DNA of 40,073 bases, taken from the NCBI GenBank assembly GCA_033557835.1, contig JAWQRO010000393.1:1-40073 (forward strand), given 5' to 3'. Below are positions 22,651-33,715 of this stretch, piece by piece. The position numbers and the translations under genes were made by a program. Below the pieces are notes generated by a model, which was not told the DNA's origin, did not search any database, and saw only the letters and a program-made list of their open reading frames with translations. The stretch is from Helochares maculicollis (Eukaryota > Arthropoda > Insecta > Coleoptera > Hydrophilidae). Each line of letters opens with the position of its first letter. Position 1 is the first letter of the stretch.

Positions 22651-25600
22651 AAGAGTGTACAAATATATGCAGATTAAATACACGGGAAACCCCAAGTGTA
22701 ACTTGCTCGATCTCTAGCTTCCAAGAGTTGTCTAATCCACGTTTTTGTCAATTACTTTGGTTTCACAAATATATTTTTTATCCTGCAGTTTATTACTCTT
22801 GTATAGCAACGCAAAATGTTTCTGCAGGTGTAAAGTTCTATTTTAAACTCTTAATAGCGAAATGATTCTGGATGTTTATCGTGATTTATCGTGACACTCA
22901 ATAGATAATCTAGCAAAGGAAATGTTTGCTTCTATTTCTATCGTACAGGATAGTTTAGGGTTAAAATTATGAAAGGTATTTGAGAGTGTTTTAGATTTGC
23001 AGGTTTCAGGACTATTAGCAAAATATTATGTAATAACAGCGTCTGAATGCATAAACCCAAAGTAGTGAGGTGGAGATGCTTCAGTTCAAAACACTCTTCT
23101 TCTGTTGATCGTTTTGAAATCGTGGCGCTTTTGTTAGCAAGACGTGGGCTTGATGAATTATATCCCTACTAGACAGACGCTTTACAATTTCTAAATGTTT
23201 GTACCTCTACATATTTGTTTTATATTTTCCAAGGTACAAAGCTCAATAAACAATTTATTTAGTCGTAGAGCCTATTTCAGTACACACTCAAGATCGTCGT
23301 CAAAAAATCTAATGTTGAGAAATCAAACTATTTCTTGTTCTCCACAATAAACCATACCAGTTCACGGCCTTGTCAATAGTAAGTGTAGTCGTGAGATTTT
23401 AACAAATGCACAAACTTAGCGTACATTAAAATCTTTGTATCCGATTTTAATTCACGGTCCAGTCAGAATGAAAATATGAAAAAATGTCCATTTATTTGTT
23501 CCGGTCACAACAATTTTTAATATGTACTAATTTTTCACATTGATTTACAAAACAGAACGAGGCATTCATACAATTTTCATTCAACTTCCGTCTGCAAATA
23601 GTCTTTTTAAATCGCTATTATTAATCCCTATTTAAAAACTGAACAGGACAAATCGCTTCAAGGAAATTCAAAGCGTACATACACTAGAAATATCAAGACA
23701 ATACAATATGCTTCAGTCTGCATATTTTTAGATGCGTCTTGTAAATACAGACGATTATTTAACGCAAACATGAAATATATTCAATATATTACGTTCGACA
23801 ATTGTCATTTGATGCATGATAAACAGATATTAAAAAGCTGACTCTCACAACTTTAGTTATACTTGAAAATTACATAACAATAAATCGTTATGATTGTGCT
23901 TGATAATTTCGGATAAACCGACTCTCCTATTGTGGACTCATTTTGTCGTGTGGATATTTATATCTTGTGATAAGTGACAATTATGATAAGAGTAACAAAA
24001 ATATAAACAATGCATATTTTATAGATTCTTCCAAGCGCCAGTTTTTAAGTTGCAAATCCGTTGGTGCGCAGCTAAATCCATATGTTTATAAGATACAAAT
24101 ATCTATTAAATGGGCTTATTTTTTCAAATCAAAACACTTTTATTTTCCAACTTTTGGGGTCCTGTTAAAAGAAAGTTTTTTTCGTTTATTTCAATACAGA
24201 TTCAAAGTATGCATGATGTAATGAGTCGATTCTATCCAAATCTTTCCATGATTCCGCTATTTTTAAGTGTTTGCGATCACATGCGAATCTGATAACACAA
24301 TTTTCTAATTGAATAATCTCTCATTCGAGCCAGTGAATAACAAATGACTCACACATGTTCTACTGGTCTTCTGTAATTTGACTTTATGCATTTGTGGTTA
24401 AAGATAATAAACATTGCTTTTATTATTAACTGTAGCATTAATATTGTTAATTATATTAAGACCATGCATTAATTTGATTTCGTTTTGCAGGTAACTATGA
24501 CTAAAGAGATTGTTTCGATGCACCGCAATGTAAGTACATATATAACGTAGACTGATTGCCTCCACAGAACCATTCGTTATACATGCAAACACTTGTTGTA
24601 AACCACACACATAATTAATTATTACATTATGCATTTCAATTAATTATCATAATGATTCATATATTAGCATTGTTGTTGCATTAAATATTGTAAATAGCAT
24701 TTTATTAATTATTGCCATCTGGGCGCAAATTGTTGTGCAACAAACTAATTTTATATTTGATCAAACAGACTGCAAACTATTGTTTGCTGATGACCTACTC
24801 AACTCAGGTCTTCATGCCAAATACATTATTTTGATTGATTACAATTGATAAATCAATTTTAACAGGTTTGGACAACAACAAACACATTTTGGTATCCTAG
24901 TTTGCAGAAATAAATTTGCGGCATTTCCAAGCAAGTCAACTTTTTGTCTAAAATCACGCATCGTCCCTTGTTCATTTCTATGCCAAACCAGGCAAAAGTA
25001 GCCACTTTAATCAGTTGGAACATGCCTGATATCAGAGTATTATTGATGACTCTAAATTTGTGTAAATGTAACGTCTAATTAGTGACACAAAGGACGGCGA
25101 CAATCGTAATCAACGTGGCTTCAAGCACATTAACAAAAACATACAAACAAAGGCTCCAAAATTTAATTTTAAAACCATAAATTGGACCTCGTTAAAAAAT
25201 TAATGGAATGCCAACACAAAAGAATGCACATCAGAACCGAGTGCAAACTAAAACCTTTGTTGGAATAGAAAACTTAACAACGCCGCTGGACGTTAGCTGA
25301 ATAATAAACTGAATTTTCTTTTGCAGACCACTCTGAGCAAGCAATAATTCTCTATTTACACAAATAATAGAAAAAGCGATGCTTCTTTACGTTGTACATA
25401 CGAGCTTTAATTGAATGCGACACGATATGGTCATGAGGGGCTCGCTCTACTTTATGACTTTTACTTGACAAGACAGATAAAAAATCTCACGACTCCTTTT
25501 TTTGTGATTTCCCGAGTGAAGACAACAAACGAGGAGTAATTAGTCAGTTTCCAATTACGCCAACTTTGAGTTTGATGGTGTTTATTGCGTTTTATTAAGC

Positions 25601-28250
25601 GAAAGTCCGTTTGGTCAATAACAATTTTCGAGTCTATTAGATTTTTCATGGGTCGTTCCGCCATTTTGTGAATTTCTAAACGCATGCAGCGGCCCCTGTT
25701 GGAGGGGAGCTAAATTACATTATCATTCCTCATAATTTTTTTGTTCGTTTTTAAACGTTTTTACGCTCCGCCACGTTTCCACTTTGAGTGCCCCGTTAAA
25801 TAAATATCAGGAGCCACCGTGTAAATTCTGATCTCACCACGCTTAAGGATTCTCTACTAATGGAAAATTATTTTTCTTGTCGAAGTATCCGGCCGAGAAA
25901 TAGTGGATGAAAGAGGTATGGCGTTAAAAGGTTCTCAAGTGCGCGCCCAGTTTTCATTTTGACTACAGCGTCTTTTTTCTGTGCTAAATAAACACAATTT
26001 GGAGGCCAGATTGCCTATTTTTTTCTCCATCCAATCCTCACTTACTCGCTTAGAGGATATAGGTTAAAATCCGTCATAGCCGCGGTATAAATTAGTTTCG
26101 TGTTTTATTTATATTTTTGCAGATCAAATTGGCTGAAATTCCGATTTCCACCTCGAGGTGGAAGCGTCAGATAAATTACTCCCAGATTGATACATAGAAA
26201 TCACAAAATCTCTTATTTTTGCAAATTTACTGTTACAAAATGGACACTGTGCGTCTTTAACTTAATTATTTCGAAACAGACCTCCCGTTTCCGCTTGAAG
26301 TAAGCAGCTTTAACTGAAAAGATTATTTTTACCAACAAAACGAAAATGATATGAATGCATAAACCCCTTAGCTAGGGTATTAAGAAAATAAAACTTTAGT
26401 CGAGGAAGCTACGAGACGTCAGTAATGCGATATGCCAGAAATAAAAGAAACGTACTTTTAGGGTCTCCTCCGCATATTGGGAAAACAGTTTTCCCTCCTT
26501 CAATACCACATATATATATATTTATGAAAAACAGCCGTGATCATTTCCAAACATTGAATTGGGAGATTTAAAAATGGAAAAGAAAACGCCCGTTGGAAAA
26601 TAAGGAAAACATACAATTCGCTTTGAGTGTATGGTAATGATGCTTCGGTCCTAAATGAAAAAAGCTTTCTTCGGAAAATGTGGATTGATTTTTATTTTTC
26701 TGGGTCAGATCTCCGTACGTAAATTCTTAAGTCGGCTATGCCACTTATTTATCAATGTTTTTTTAAAGCGCGCGCCATTGTCCAACACGAAAAACAAGTG
26801 GAAACAGGAGCTCTCCGACACACCTTCGTGTACCGTGCTAAAATTTTAATGAAGAATTCTCTAGGATATAATTTGCATCCCTTAAAACCTTCACATGTTT
26901 ATACATGGCATAGCACAGCGCATAAATACTACATTACAGTGAAGCCTCGTAAATCAGCGCAACACAAGGGTTCGAACCATAAGGGCGCAGTAGGAGCCAA
27001 CAAGAACTTTCATCATGATGTGATAATATTTCTTAATATAACTTTGTTTTCCGTTGGGAAAGTTTACCCGGAAATGGAATGATTAACTTTAGGGGTTGTC
27101 TGATGGCGAACGAAGCAAGGCATCACGCATTTTTCGGATTAGTGAGAGGAAATTTTAATTAAATAAAAGTTATCCTGAAGTTACACCATGACTGGTATGA
27201 ACGCGGAATACGGAGCGATAATCCTTAATTATTATCGAGATGCTTTGTGCAACAGAACAATAAATTTTCGTTCTTGCGTGTCCTGAAATTCCACACAAAT
27301 TGCTTGCAAAGGACTAAACGGGATATCAAGACGCTAGCTGGCTATACTAATAGCGGCGATATCCAGACTGTATTGTGAGCATAGATAATAAGGTCAGTAC
27401 GAGACCAGAAAACAAGAATAGAGGAAGGTTTAAGAGGATTATTGCTACTCATAAATATTCTGCTTTACTTGCATGATTCTGGCTAAGCTACTTAAAAGAT
27501 GTCCGTTAGAGATGAGCGGAATCTGGCTGGATTTTTGCAGAATTACTTGTTTCGTGTATACGAAATTGCGGAACTTTGTTTGCCACTCCGATTCATATAT
27601 GCTCAGATATTTACTAAATTAATTAGCTTCTTTTGGTAAACAAACAAACGCTCTAGTAGTGATATAAAACTATTGGCAGCATGCAAGGCTCAATGTTGTA
27701 TTTGCTTCTCTTGCAGACAAAACTACAGCTGAATATTTTTAGCGTTTCAGATATTTACTGGTGCACGCAGATCTTCTCATTTCCACTGCACATCCGCTAC
27801 CTTAATTTGCAAAACTCTTCTAAGATAGGTTCACAAGTTGCAAACAAACTAATTTTATATTTATGGCATTGGACTTGTATTTATATTATTTAGTCCACTC
27901 TTTTTTTCTAGCAAACAACTTTTCAATTCACCAGATACCACAAAATGATTTATCTTTAAAACGTTTGGAAACACAATCTTGTGAAATATTACAGTATTTA
28001 GAACTTCATTCTAAAATGCGCGCACGTAACATGATTATTTTTAAGAAGCTGTACGTAAACAACAGAGAGTGGAAGAAGTCAAACCTAGTGTCTCCGCTAA
28101 GCATTCCCGCAAAATATGTAGTCTAAAAGTGCAATATAAAATTACAATGCACAGCGTCAGTCGTCAGAGCTTCTAGTTGGAAATTTTATAGTTTCAAGAT
28201 GTCTTTTGACGCTAGTCAAACAATTTGGATTTAATACACATTCCTCGGTG
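22651..28250. other. Gene-free AT-rich stretch
   Basis: No recognised gene or transposon. Points noted: a 39-nt segment flanked by splice-like signals (24491-24529), clustered homeodomain/POU-like sites at 24610-24660, a CTCF-like motif at 25687-25703, an 18-bp perfect palindrome at 26146-26163 just after an acceptor-like site at 26122, and a short (TA)n run at 26511-26522. Open frames at 26738-27082 and 27863-28126 have no recognised motif. Confidence 0.5.
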
Positions 28251-28430
28251 AACAAGACTTTAAACGCACTTCTTAGAACGAATGCTAGAAATATTCGTCG
28301 ACCACTCTCCGAGAATGGCGCAGCTCTGAGCCTGAGATTGAGACTGCAAACAAGAATCCTCCCCGAAAAGTACTTATTCTTCCTCTTTACTCTGTAAACA
28401 AGACTTTAAACACACTTCTAAGCACGAATT
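28251..28430. repeat. Two direct copies of a 36-bp segment, 146 bp apart
   Basis: AACAAGACTTTAAACGCACT at 28251 recurs as AACAAGACTTTAAACACACT at 28397, each followed by TCTxAGxACGAAT. The intervening sequence is not obviously repeated. Confidence 0.8.
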
Positions 28431-28434
28431 AAAC

Positions 28435-28790
28435 TGAGAATGTTGAATCATTGAGTCACAGATAAATATTTCTAGACCATGTGATCTCTTCAACGGCCTA
28501 AGCGTGCCGAAGTGGGCCAAAATACTTACGATCTCTCTTACCATCGGAATTAGATTGACAATGCATGAGTAATAGTTGCAGATGAATATTTCCTGACCAC
28601 AGAAATTTTTCAACGGCCGCAGCGGGCCGAAGACATTCGACCTCTCTTACCTTTGGAATTAGATTGAGAATGTATTGAGTTATAGTCGCAGATGAATATT
28701 TTTAGACCAAGTGATCTCATCAATGGCCAGAGCAGGCCAAAGCACATCCGATCTCTTCAACCTTCAAAAGTAGATTGTGAATAAGATGTT
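28435..28790. repeat. Tandem repeat, three units of 110-120 bp
   Basis: Unit starts CAGATAAATATTTCTAGACC (28459), CAGATGAATATTTCCTGACC (28579) and CAGATGAATATTTTTAGACC (28689). Each continues with a GATCTC/AAATTT-like stretch, TCAACGGCC..AGCGxGCCGAAG and GATCTCT..ACC, and the first two end in GGAATTAGATTGA. The GGCC...GGGCC core could form a short hairpin. The third unit decays after about 28780. Confidence 0.88.
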
Positions 28791-29324
28791 ATCTCTATTG
28801 GAATATTCAAGGAAATCTGATTTCTACGTCGGCCGTAGCAAGCTGAGAACAAAACAATTTTTTAGGCTTCTGTTTAAAAAATTTTATCTTATTTGTATGG
28901 GTCGATCAATGGAAAACGATGTAAAAATTTCTTTGCTCATTCATTAACACACAGCATCAAATAATGTGAAACACTAAAAATACGCAGCTGAAAAGACGTT
29001 CCCAATTTAGATTTTACCATTTCATAAGCCATCAAAAGCAAGTTTCTTTGACGTTTTTATGACTGATATTAAAAATCACTGCTTGAAACTTCATGTTATT
29101 AAAAATAAAGTATGAAATAGGCAAGTTATCTTTTTATATAATTTGCCTTTAAGGCTTTTTTAGACTTAACACGTGGAGATATGTCCAAAACTTGAAGTGG
29201 AGACTTTTGATGATCGCAATACCTTCCGTTATCTAGACATTGTATATGAGAATGTTAAAAGCGGAGCGAATGAGGGGGGTAAGGGGATGACAGCCCTCCT
29301 TTCACTATCAGTCACGCAATCAAG

Positions 29325-29435
29325 ATGTCAAAAAATGGTCATGATCGATTCAGCGATACTAAAAACATGTAGATCTGACGAAGTCTCGAGGTCGATTTTG
29401 TTATAATCCCAACATATTCCCTTTACTATACTTCG
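29325..29435. repeat. Dispersed repeat, left copy
   Basis: CAAAAAATGGTCATGATCGA ... GTCTCGAGGTCGA ... CCCTTTACTATAC matches 31322-31432 (CAAAAAATGGTCAGAATGGA ... TTTCGTGGTCGAAG ... CCCTTTACTATTC) in order and orientation. A part of it, GATCGCAATACCTTCCGTTA, also occurs just upstream at 29212-29231. The copies lie about 2 kb apart and flank the mariner scrap and the hairpin-repeat array. They could be the two ends of one element or an old segmental duplication. Confidence 0.7.
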
Positions 29436-29969
29436 TATAGTATTACAGGAATGTAAAAATTATTATCTTTGCTATAAATTGATGTAAGTGAATTAATGCA
29501 AAAATACAGTTATAAAAATAGTCCACGAATTATAAATGTAAAGTTCTACTTTGCACTTAATCTGGACGATGTTTGTTGAATGTTGGTTTAATCTGATGGT
29601 GCATCGTACAAGTTTCTTATAATTTAACGAAACCAAATTTGTGCTGACTTGTTAACATCTGTACTTGGTTTATCAATCTCCAGAAGATTAATTCAGCTTT
29701 GAATCCCTGGGGACGAGAACTGTGTTGCCGACAATTGTATAAAACGTAGGATATTATGAGTTTTGTAAGATAAATGGAATGCACAGCGATCAATTATGAA
29801 GTATTCTGTGACTAATTGTAAAAATTGATTGATGCCACTTAAACAGAATCGGCCATAATTGATGTGTAGGGAAAGATGAGTGTCCCACTAAGATAATTTG
29901 TACTTATACAAGTTTGTAAACTCTAAGTTCATACTATATTAACTTGAAACACATTTTACAGATTAAGGA

Positions 29970-30117
29970 GGGTATACCTGCCACATCCATCATATTTTCT
30001 AGATCTGGCACCTACTGACTATAACTTGGTCCAGTCTCCATAAATGCTTTTGAATGGTAAACTCTTTATGAAGAGTCCAAAAACTATCTGGATTAGGTTT
30101 TGGCTCCAAAAAATAAA
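29970..30117 (+). mobile_element. Mariner transposase C-terminal scrap
   Basis: Translation of the plus strand gives LPHPSYFLDLAPTDYNLVQS, where the Asp of PTDY is the third catalytic residue of mariner, then after a stop a diverged GKLF/KSPKTIWI stretch. It ends within about 20 bp of the inverted repeat copy at 30134. No terminal repeat or N-terminal part was found. Confidence 0.75.
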
Positions 30118-30133
30118 AATTAGTATGGAACCG

Positions 30134-30196
30134 TACGACTTGAGCTTCGCTCTTCAACTAAGAGCGTCAACCTAAGCTTTTAAGTCCGCCACTAAG
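30134..30196 (-). repeat. Inverted partial copy of the hairpin repeat family
   Basis: Read on the minus strand this gives GTTGATGATCTTAGTGGCGG, then AAGCTTAGGTTGACGCTC and GTTGAAGAGCGAAGCTC, matching the first half of the units at 30.3-30.9 kb but in opposite orientation. With the direct units beginning about 130 bp to the right, it could form a fold-back. Confidence 0.82.
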
Positions 30197-30299
30197 ATCA
30201 TCAACTAAGACCTATTATTATATACCATAATGGCTTCATTTGTTAATATGTGAAGCAAAGCTGTTGTCGATACAATTTTTTTAGAGTAATTTATTAAAA

Positions 30300-30975
30300 G
30301 GTTTTGGGACACGTTTAATAGCAGAATGCTTCTAGAAGTTAGAAGCTGCTGTTTTAGTAGCATAATGCTTTTGGATGTTAGAAGCTTCGGTTGACGCTGT
30401 TAATAGTGGAATGTTTTTGCATATTAGAAGCATAGGTCTAGAGTTCTTAATTGAAGAGCGAAATTCGAATCGGCTGCGCCGATGGCACAAGTTACACTCT
30501 TTGTAAGTGTTAGATGCTTACTTTTCTTTTTTGGATATTCATATTTCTATGCCAAGATTCGATGCTGTTGTACATACGTTTCTTTTACTTAGTAAAACAT
30601 CAGTTGACGCTCTTAATAGCCGATAATTTTTGCACGTTAGACACTGAGGCTGGCACTTTTAATTGGAGAGCGAAGCTCGAATCGGCTGCGCCGAAGACGC
30701 AGCTTATTCGTTTAACAGGTGTTAGATAATTACTTTATTTTCTTGAATAATCATATTTTTGCTGCCAAGATTCAATGCTTTTGTTGATACATTTCTTTTG
30801 CTTGATACAAGATTAGTTGATATTTTTAATATTTTCTGCATGTTGGAAACTTAGATTGACGCACTTAATTGAAGAGCGAAGCTAGAATCGGCTGCGCCGA
30901 AGGCGCAGTTTACACCTTTTGCAGAAGTTAGGAGATTACTTTGTTTTCTTAAGTGATTTTATGTTGAGATGTGAT
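30300..30975 (+). repeat. Tandem hairpin repeat, three units of about 210 bp
   Basis: Each unit has GTTGACGCTxTTAATAG, a TTTTTGCA..TTAGA stretch, a second TTGACGC/TGGCAC-like box, TTAATTGAAGAGCGAAGCTC, and a GC-rich hairpin CGGCTGCGCCGAAGGCGCAG at 30471, 30683 and 30889 (periods 211 and 206). TTAG..TACTTT.TTTTCTT and CCAAGATTCAATGCTTTTGT follow. A short extra piece of the unit start occurs at 30320-30390. The same unit start forms the repeat at 12431-12898. No coding potential is seen. Confidence 0.9.
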
Positions 30976-31317
30976 TTTAACTTAGCATCTTTTCTCCACA
31001 GCTTATTTAATATTTCAAAATTTAAAAAATGGCACTTTTGGTACTCTCATCATGTTGAAAATTTGTATCCTTAATTTTTTCGTAAGATTTAAGCCGTGCA
31101 AGAAATTTCAACTTGCCAGCTCTATTTTAACGTTTAGATTAAAAACATTTAAAAACTGTGTAGGTAAACAGTTACTTTTGGTGGTCTTGCATGCCTCAAA
31201 AGTTGGTGCAAATCTACAATTTTGCGATAATAGCCGAATTCTAAATTTGATCGCTCCACCTCAAACGTCTGACCTCTATCGTTTATATATACACACACAC
31301 TCACCTACACAAACGAT

Positions 31318-31432
31318 ATGCCAAAAAATGGTCAGAATGGATTCATGGGCACTCAAAACGTGGAGAACCATGAAAATTTCGTGGTCGAAGCTTTTCTTAA
31401 TCGCAATACCTTCCCTTTACTATTCATCTTCT
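31318..31432. repeat. Dispersed repeat, right copy
   Basis: Partner of the copy at 29325-29435. It contains TCGCAATACCTTCCCTTTAC, combining in one place the two motifs that are separate on the left side. The open frames here (31052-31492 and 31318-31506) merely translate the repeat and show no domain. Confidence 0.7.
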
Positions 31433-31504
31433 TTCAGTGCCCTCTCCTATCGAAGATCGGCTACAATCCTGGCGTATTTTTCTCTATCCTGAGATTTTCT
31501 CAAT

Positions 31505-31955
31505 AGAACGCCCCAACTCAAGCCCGTCCAGTTCCGTATGTTTTTAGAAGCTCAAAATAAACTATAACTTTACAGTCCCACCAAACTGATAAGAAGACCT
31601 TTCTTTGGTGAATATCAGGTTTTGATGTTGTTTGAGGTGGTTCATTTGGTTGACTCTACGATCGTTTTGTAGTGATATTGTTATACACAACCTTTTCATT
31701 ATTTTCATCATCAGTAATAATTATCTTTGAAAACGGTTCAAGTTTGTTGCTCTTGAGAAGCATATCGCAGGTGTTCATGCGTTTCGCTAGCTGAATTTCT
31801 AAAACTTCATGCGGAACTTAGATATCCAGCATTTTTGAGAATCCAAGAAGCTCTTACAAATGCTTTTCTATGCCTGTATTTAGCTTACATCGCATGCCCA
31901 TAGCTTCTTATAAGCCTGACAGGTGTTTTTCCCTTTGCGGAAATATTACAGCCAA
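31505..31955 (-). mobile_element. Mariner remnant, cecropia-like
   Basis: Read leftward: FRKGKNTCQAYKKL (about 31955-31905), KMLDI-stop-VPHEVLEIQLAKRM, NTCDMLLKSNKLEPFSK, then IITDDENNEKVVYNN where TDDEN sits at the usual TGDEKW first-catalytic motif (about 31730-31690; Gly and Trp lost). RKVFLSVWWDCKVIVYFELL follows at about 31600-31535. The order fits the middle of cecropia/HSMAR2-type mariner transposases. Stops at several places and the absence of the second and third catalytic segments show it is a dead fragment. No terminal repeats were recognised. Confidence 0.85.
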
Positions 31956-32498
31956 ATATGACGATAGTACTCGTTTATTTTTTCCATGTTTTATTTTATC
32001 CCAAACACTCACTGTTTACCGAATAAGTCCAAATTTAATACTAATTGCTTAACAAAACTCATCTCAGTAACATGTCAAATAACCTCAAACATGTTATGAT
32101 TGGAATGTGCGTAAAAAACTGCTTAAACTATGAATTTGGTAAATCAGCAATTACTTAGTTGCCAACCTAATACGAATAGTATGAACAAGATTGTAAAGAA
32201 AACACATGTTCTTAAGCTTCAGTTTTTGATATATGTCTCATTACGGGGCCGAGATATGCGGTTTTTCGATTTTATTATTTGGATGAGTTCACGTTTTTTG
32301 TCCATTAGGTGCAAAACCTCCTCGTTACTGGTGTGGGAAGTCCACGATATTTTTAACATTCGCCAAAAAATCCACATTTCAAACGCCTCATGTCTATTTA
32401 AGCTACAGACTTTTAGCTTCCATGCTTCAACCCATTACAACAGTATTGAATGAATATATCTAACACTTGACAAAGTTGTATCTTATTTAGGTATCTAG

Positions 32499-33310
32499 TT
32501 ATATGGCGCTCAGCAGGTTACGCATTTTCAGAAAGCTCGCCCTGGCCATTTCAATTCGAGTTCTGATTTCCAAATCGAGATCCAGATCCTCCCCAATCCA
32601 CCTGTTCAGGTATTTGAACTTTGGGACCTTTATTATCAGCGTTCCATTTACATATATGTGTGTCTGTTGGCCTTGGTTCCGGTTATCCACCAGGATCTTT
32701 GTCTTAGAGGTGTTGATTTTAAGTCTCATTTGGTCTCCATCTGCTAATATTCTGTTGAGCAGGCCTTGCAATCCCTCAGCACTATCTACCATCACAACTA
32801 TATCGTCGGCATATCTTAAATTGTTCACTAGTGTTCCATTCACTTTAATTCCATCCTTTGCACCTTCCAGTGCATTTTTGAATACTACTTCCAAATACAC
32901 ATTGAAGAGCATCGGGATCAGTACGCAGCCTTGTCTGACTCCACGCTTCCGTTTGGGAGTCCTCAAGTCTCACCGTCGCCTCCTGGTGTTCATAGAGTTA
33001 CTGAAGGATTTTTAAATCTTTAGAGTCTAATCCTTTTCTTTCCAGGACACTTAGCAGCCTATTGTGTTTGGCACAGTCAACTGCCTTGGTGTAGTCAATG
33101 AAACACTTCCTTTCTCTGATCTCGGCACTTCTGGAGTAGTACCGACAGTGTAAACAACCCCTCCCTAGTCCCAGACCCTCTCGAAACCCCATCTGCAGAT
33201 TGCTGAGATCCAGATCGCACTTTTGCGTATACGATTTTGGACTATCTTCAAAAATAACTTCAGCACCTGGCCCATTAGACTTATCAGTCGGAACTCGTCG
33301 CAATCCCTTT
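32499..33310 (-). pseudogene. Non-LTR retrotransposon (LINE) reverse-transcriptase fragment
   Basis: Read leftward, the start RLISLMGQVLKLFLKIVQNR is split over frames, then LSNLQMGFREGLGLGRG, IRERKCFIDYTKAVDCAKHN with the first catalytic Asp, RLLSVLERKGLDSKDLKILQ and a stop. In a second frame come KRGVRQGCVLIPMLFNVYLE, VNNLRYADDIVVMVDSAEGL (YADD box, codons at 32813-32802) and LKINTSKTKILV, then PKFKYLNRWIGEDLDLDLE and MARASFLKMRNLLSAI, ending in TAA at 32501-32499. These are consecutive blocks of a LINE reverse transcriptase, RTE- or Jockey-like; I cannot fix the clade. The endonuclease is missing upstream, the thumb region stops early, and at least two frameshifts separate the parts, so it is a 5'- and 3'-truncated fossil. 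Confidence 0.92.
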
Positions 33311-33715
33311 ATTGTACTTACTACAAAAAAAAACGAATCTATTTGACAAACTAATTGATGTAAGTAATTGCGGATGTAAAATTATTAAACTCAAAGTGCT
33401 AGAGCAGCAAATTACAACTAGACTTGAGTAATGCAATTAACCATAAGGTCATCACGTTCTTACACAAACATCGATTTCAGCAACCTTATGTTTTCCATAG
33501 CGATACAACGCTTCGTTCACTTTATTAAACATTTCAATAGAGTTGAGAGAACATACCGGTAGGACATCTAAAACTGAATTTAAACATAAACATTTCATAG
33601 TATGCTTGCATTTGTATTGTCCTAACTTCAAGACTACTCCCTGCCAGGACACTCAAAAGTCACTAAGAAGTTGTCTCATAGCCTAAAACTTGCGAGATTT
33701 TTGCATCGCAAGATA

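Noticed and set aside
26906..26985. Possible tRNA gene (GGGTTCGAACC box-B-like, TGGCATAGCAC box-A-like upstream)
   Set aside because: The T-arm flanks do not pair, the spacing between the boxes is too long without a plausible intron, and no acceptor stem can be drawn.
29428..29438. ACTTCGTATA resembling part of a loxP arm
   Set aside because: A ten-base match in a short hairpin, without the spacer or second arm of loxP; chance similarity.
31052..31492. 146-codon plus-strand open frame
   Set aside because: Its second half translates the dispersed repeat also found at 29325, and no domain is visible.
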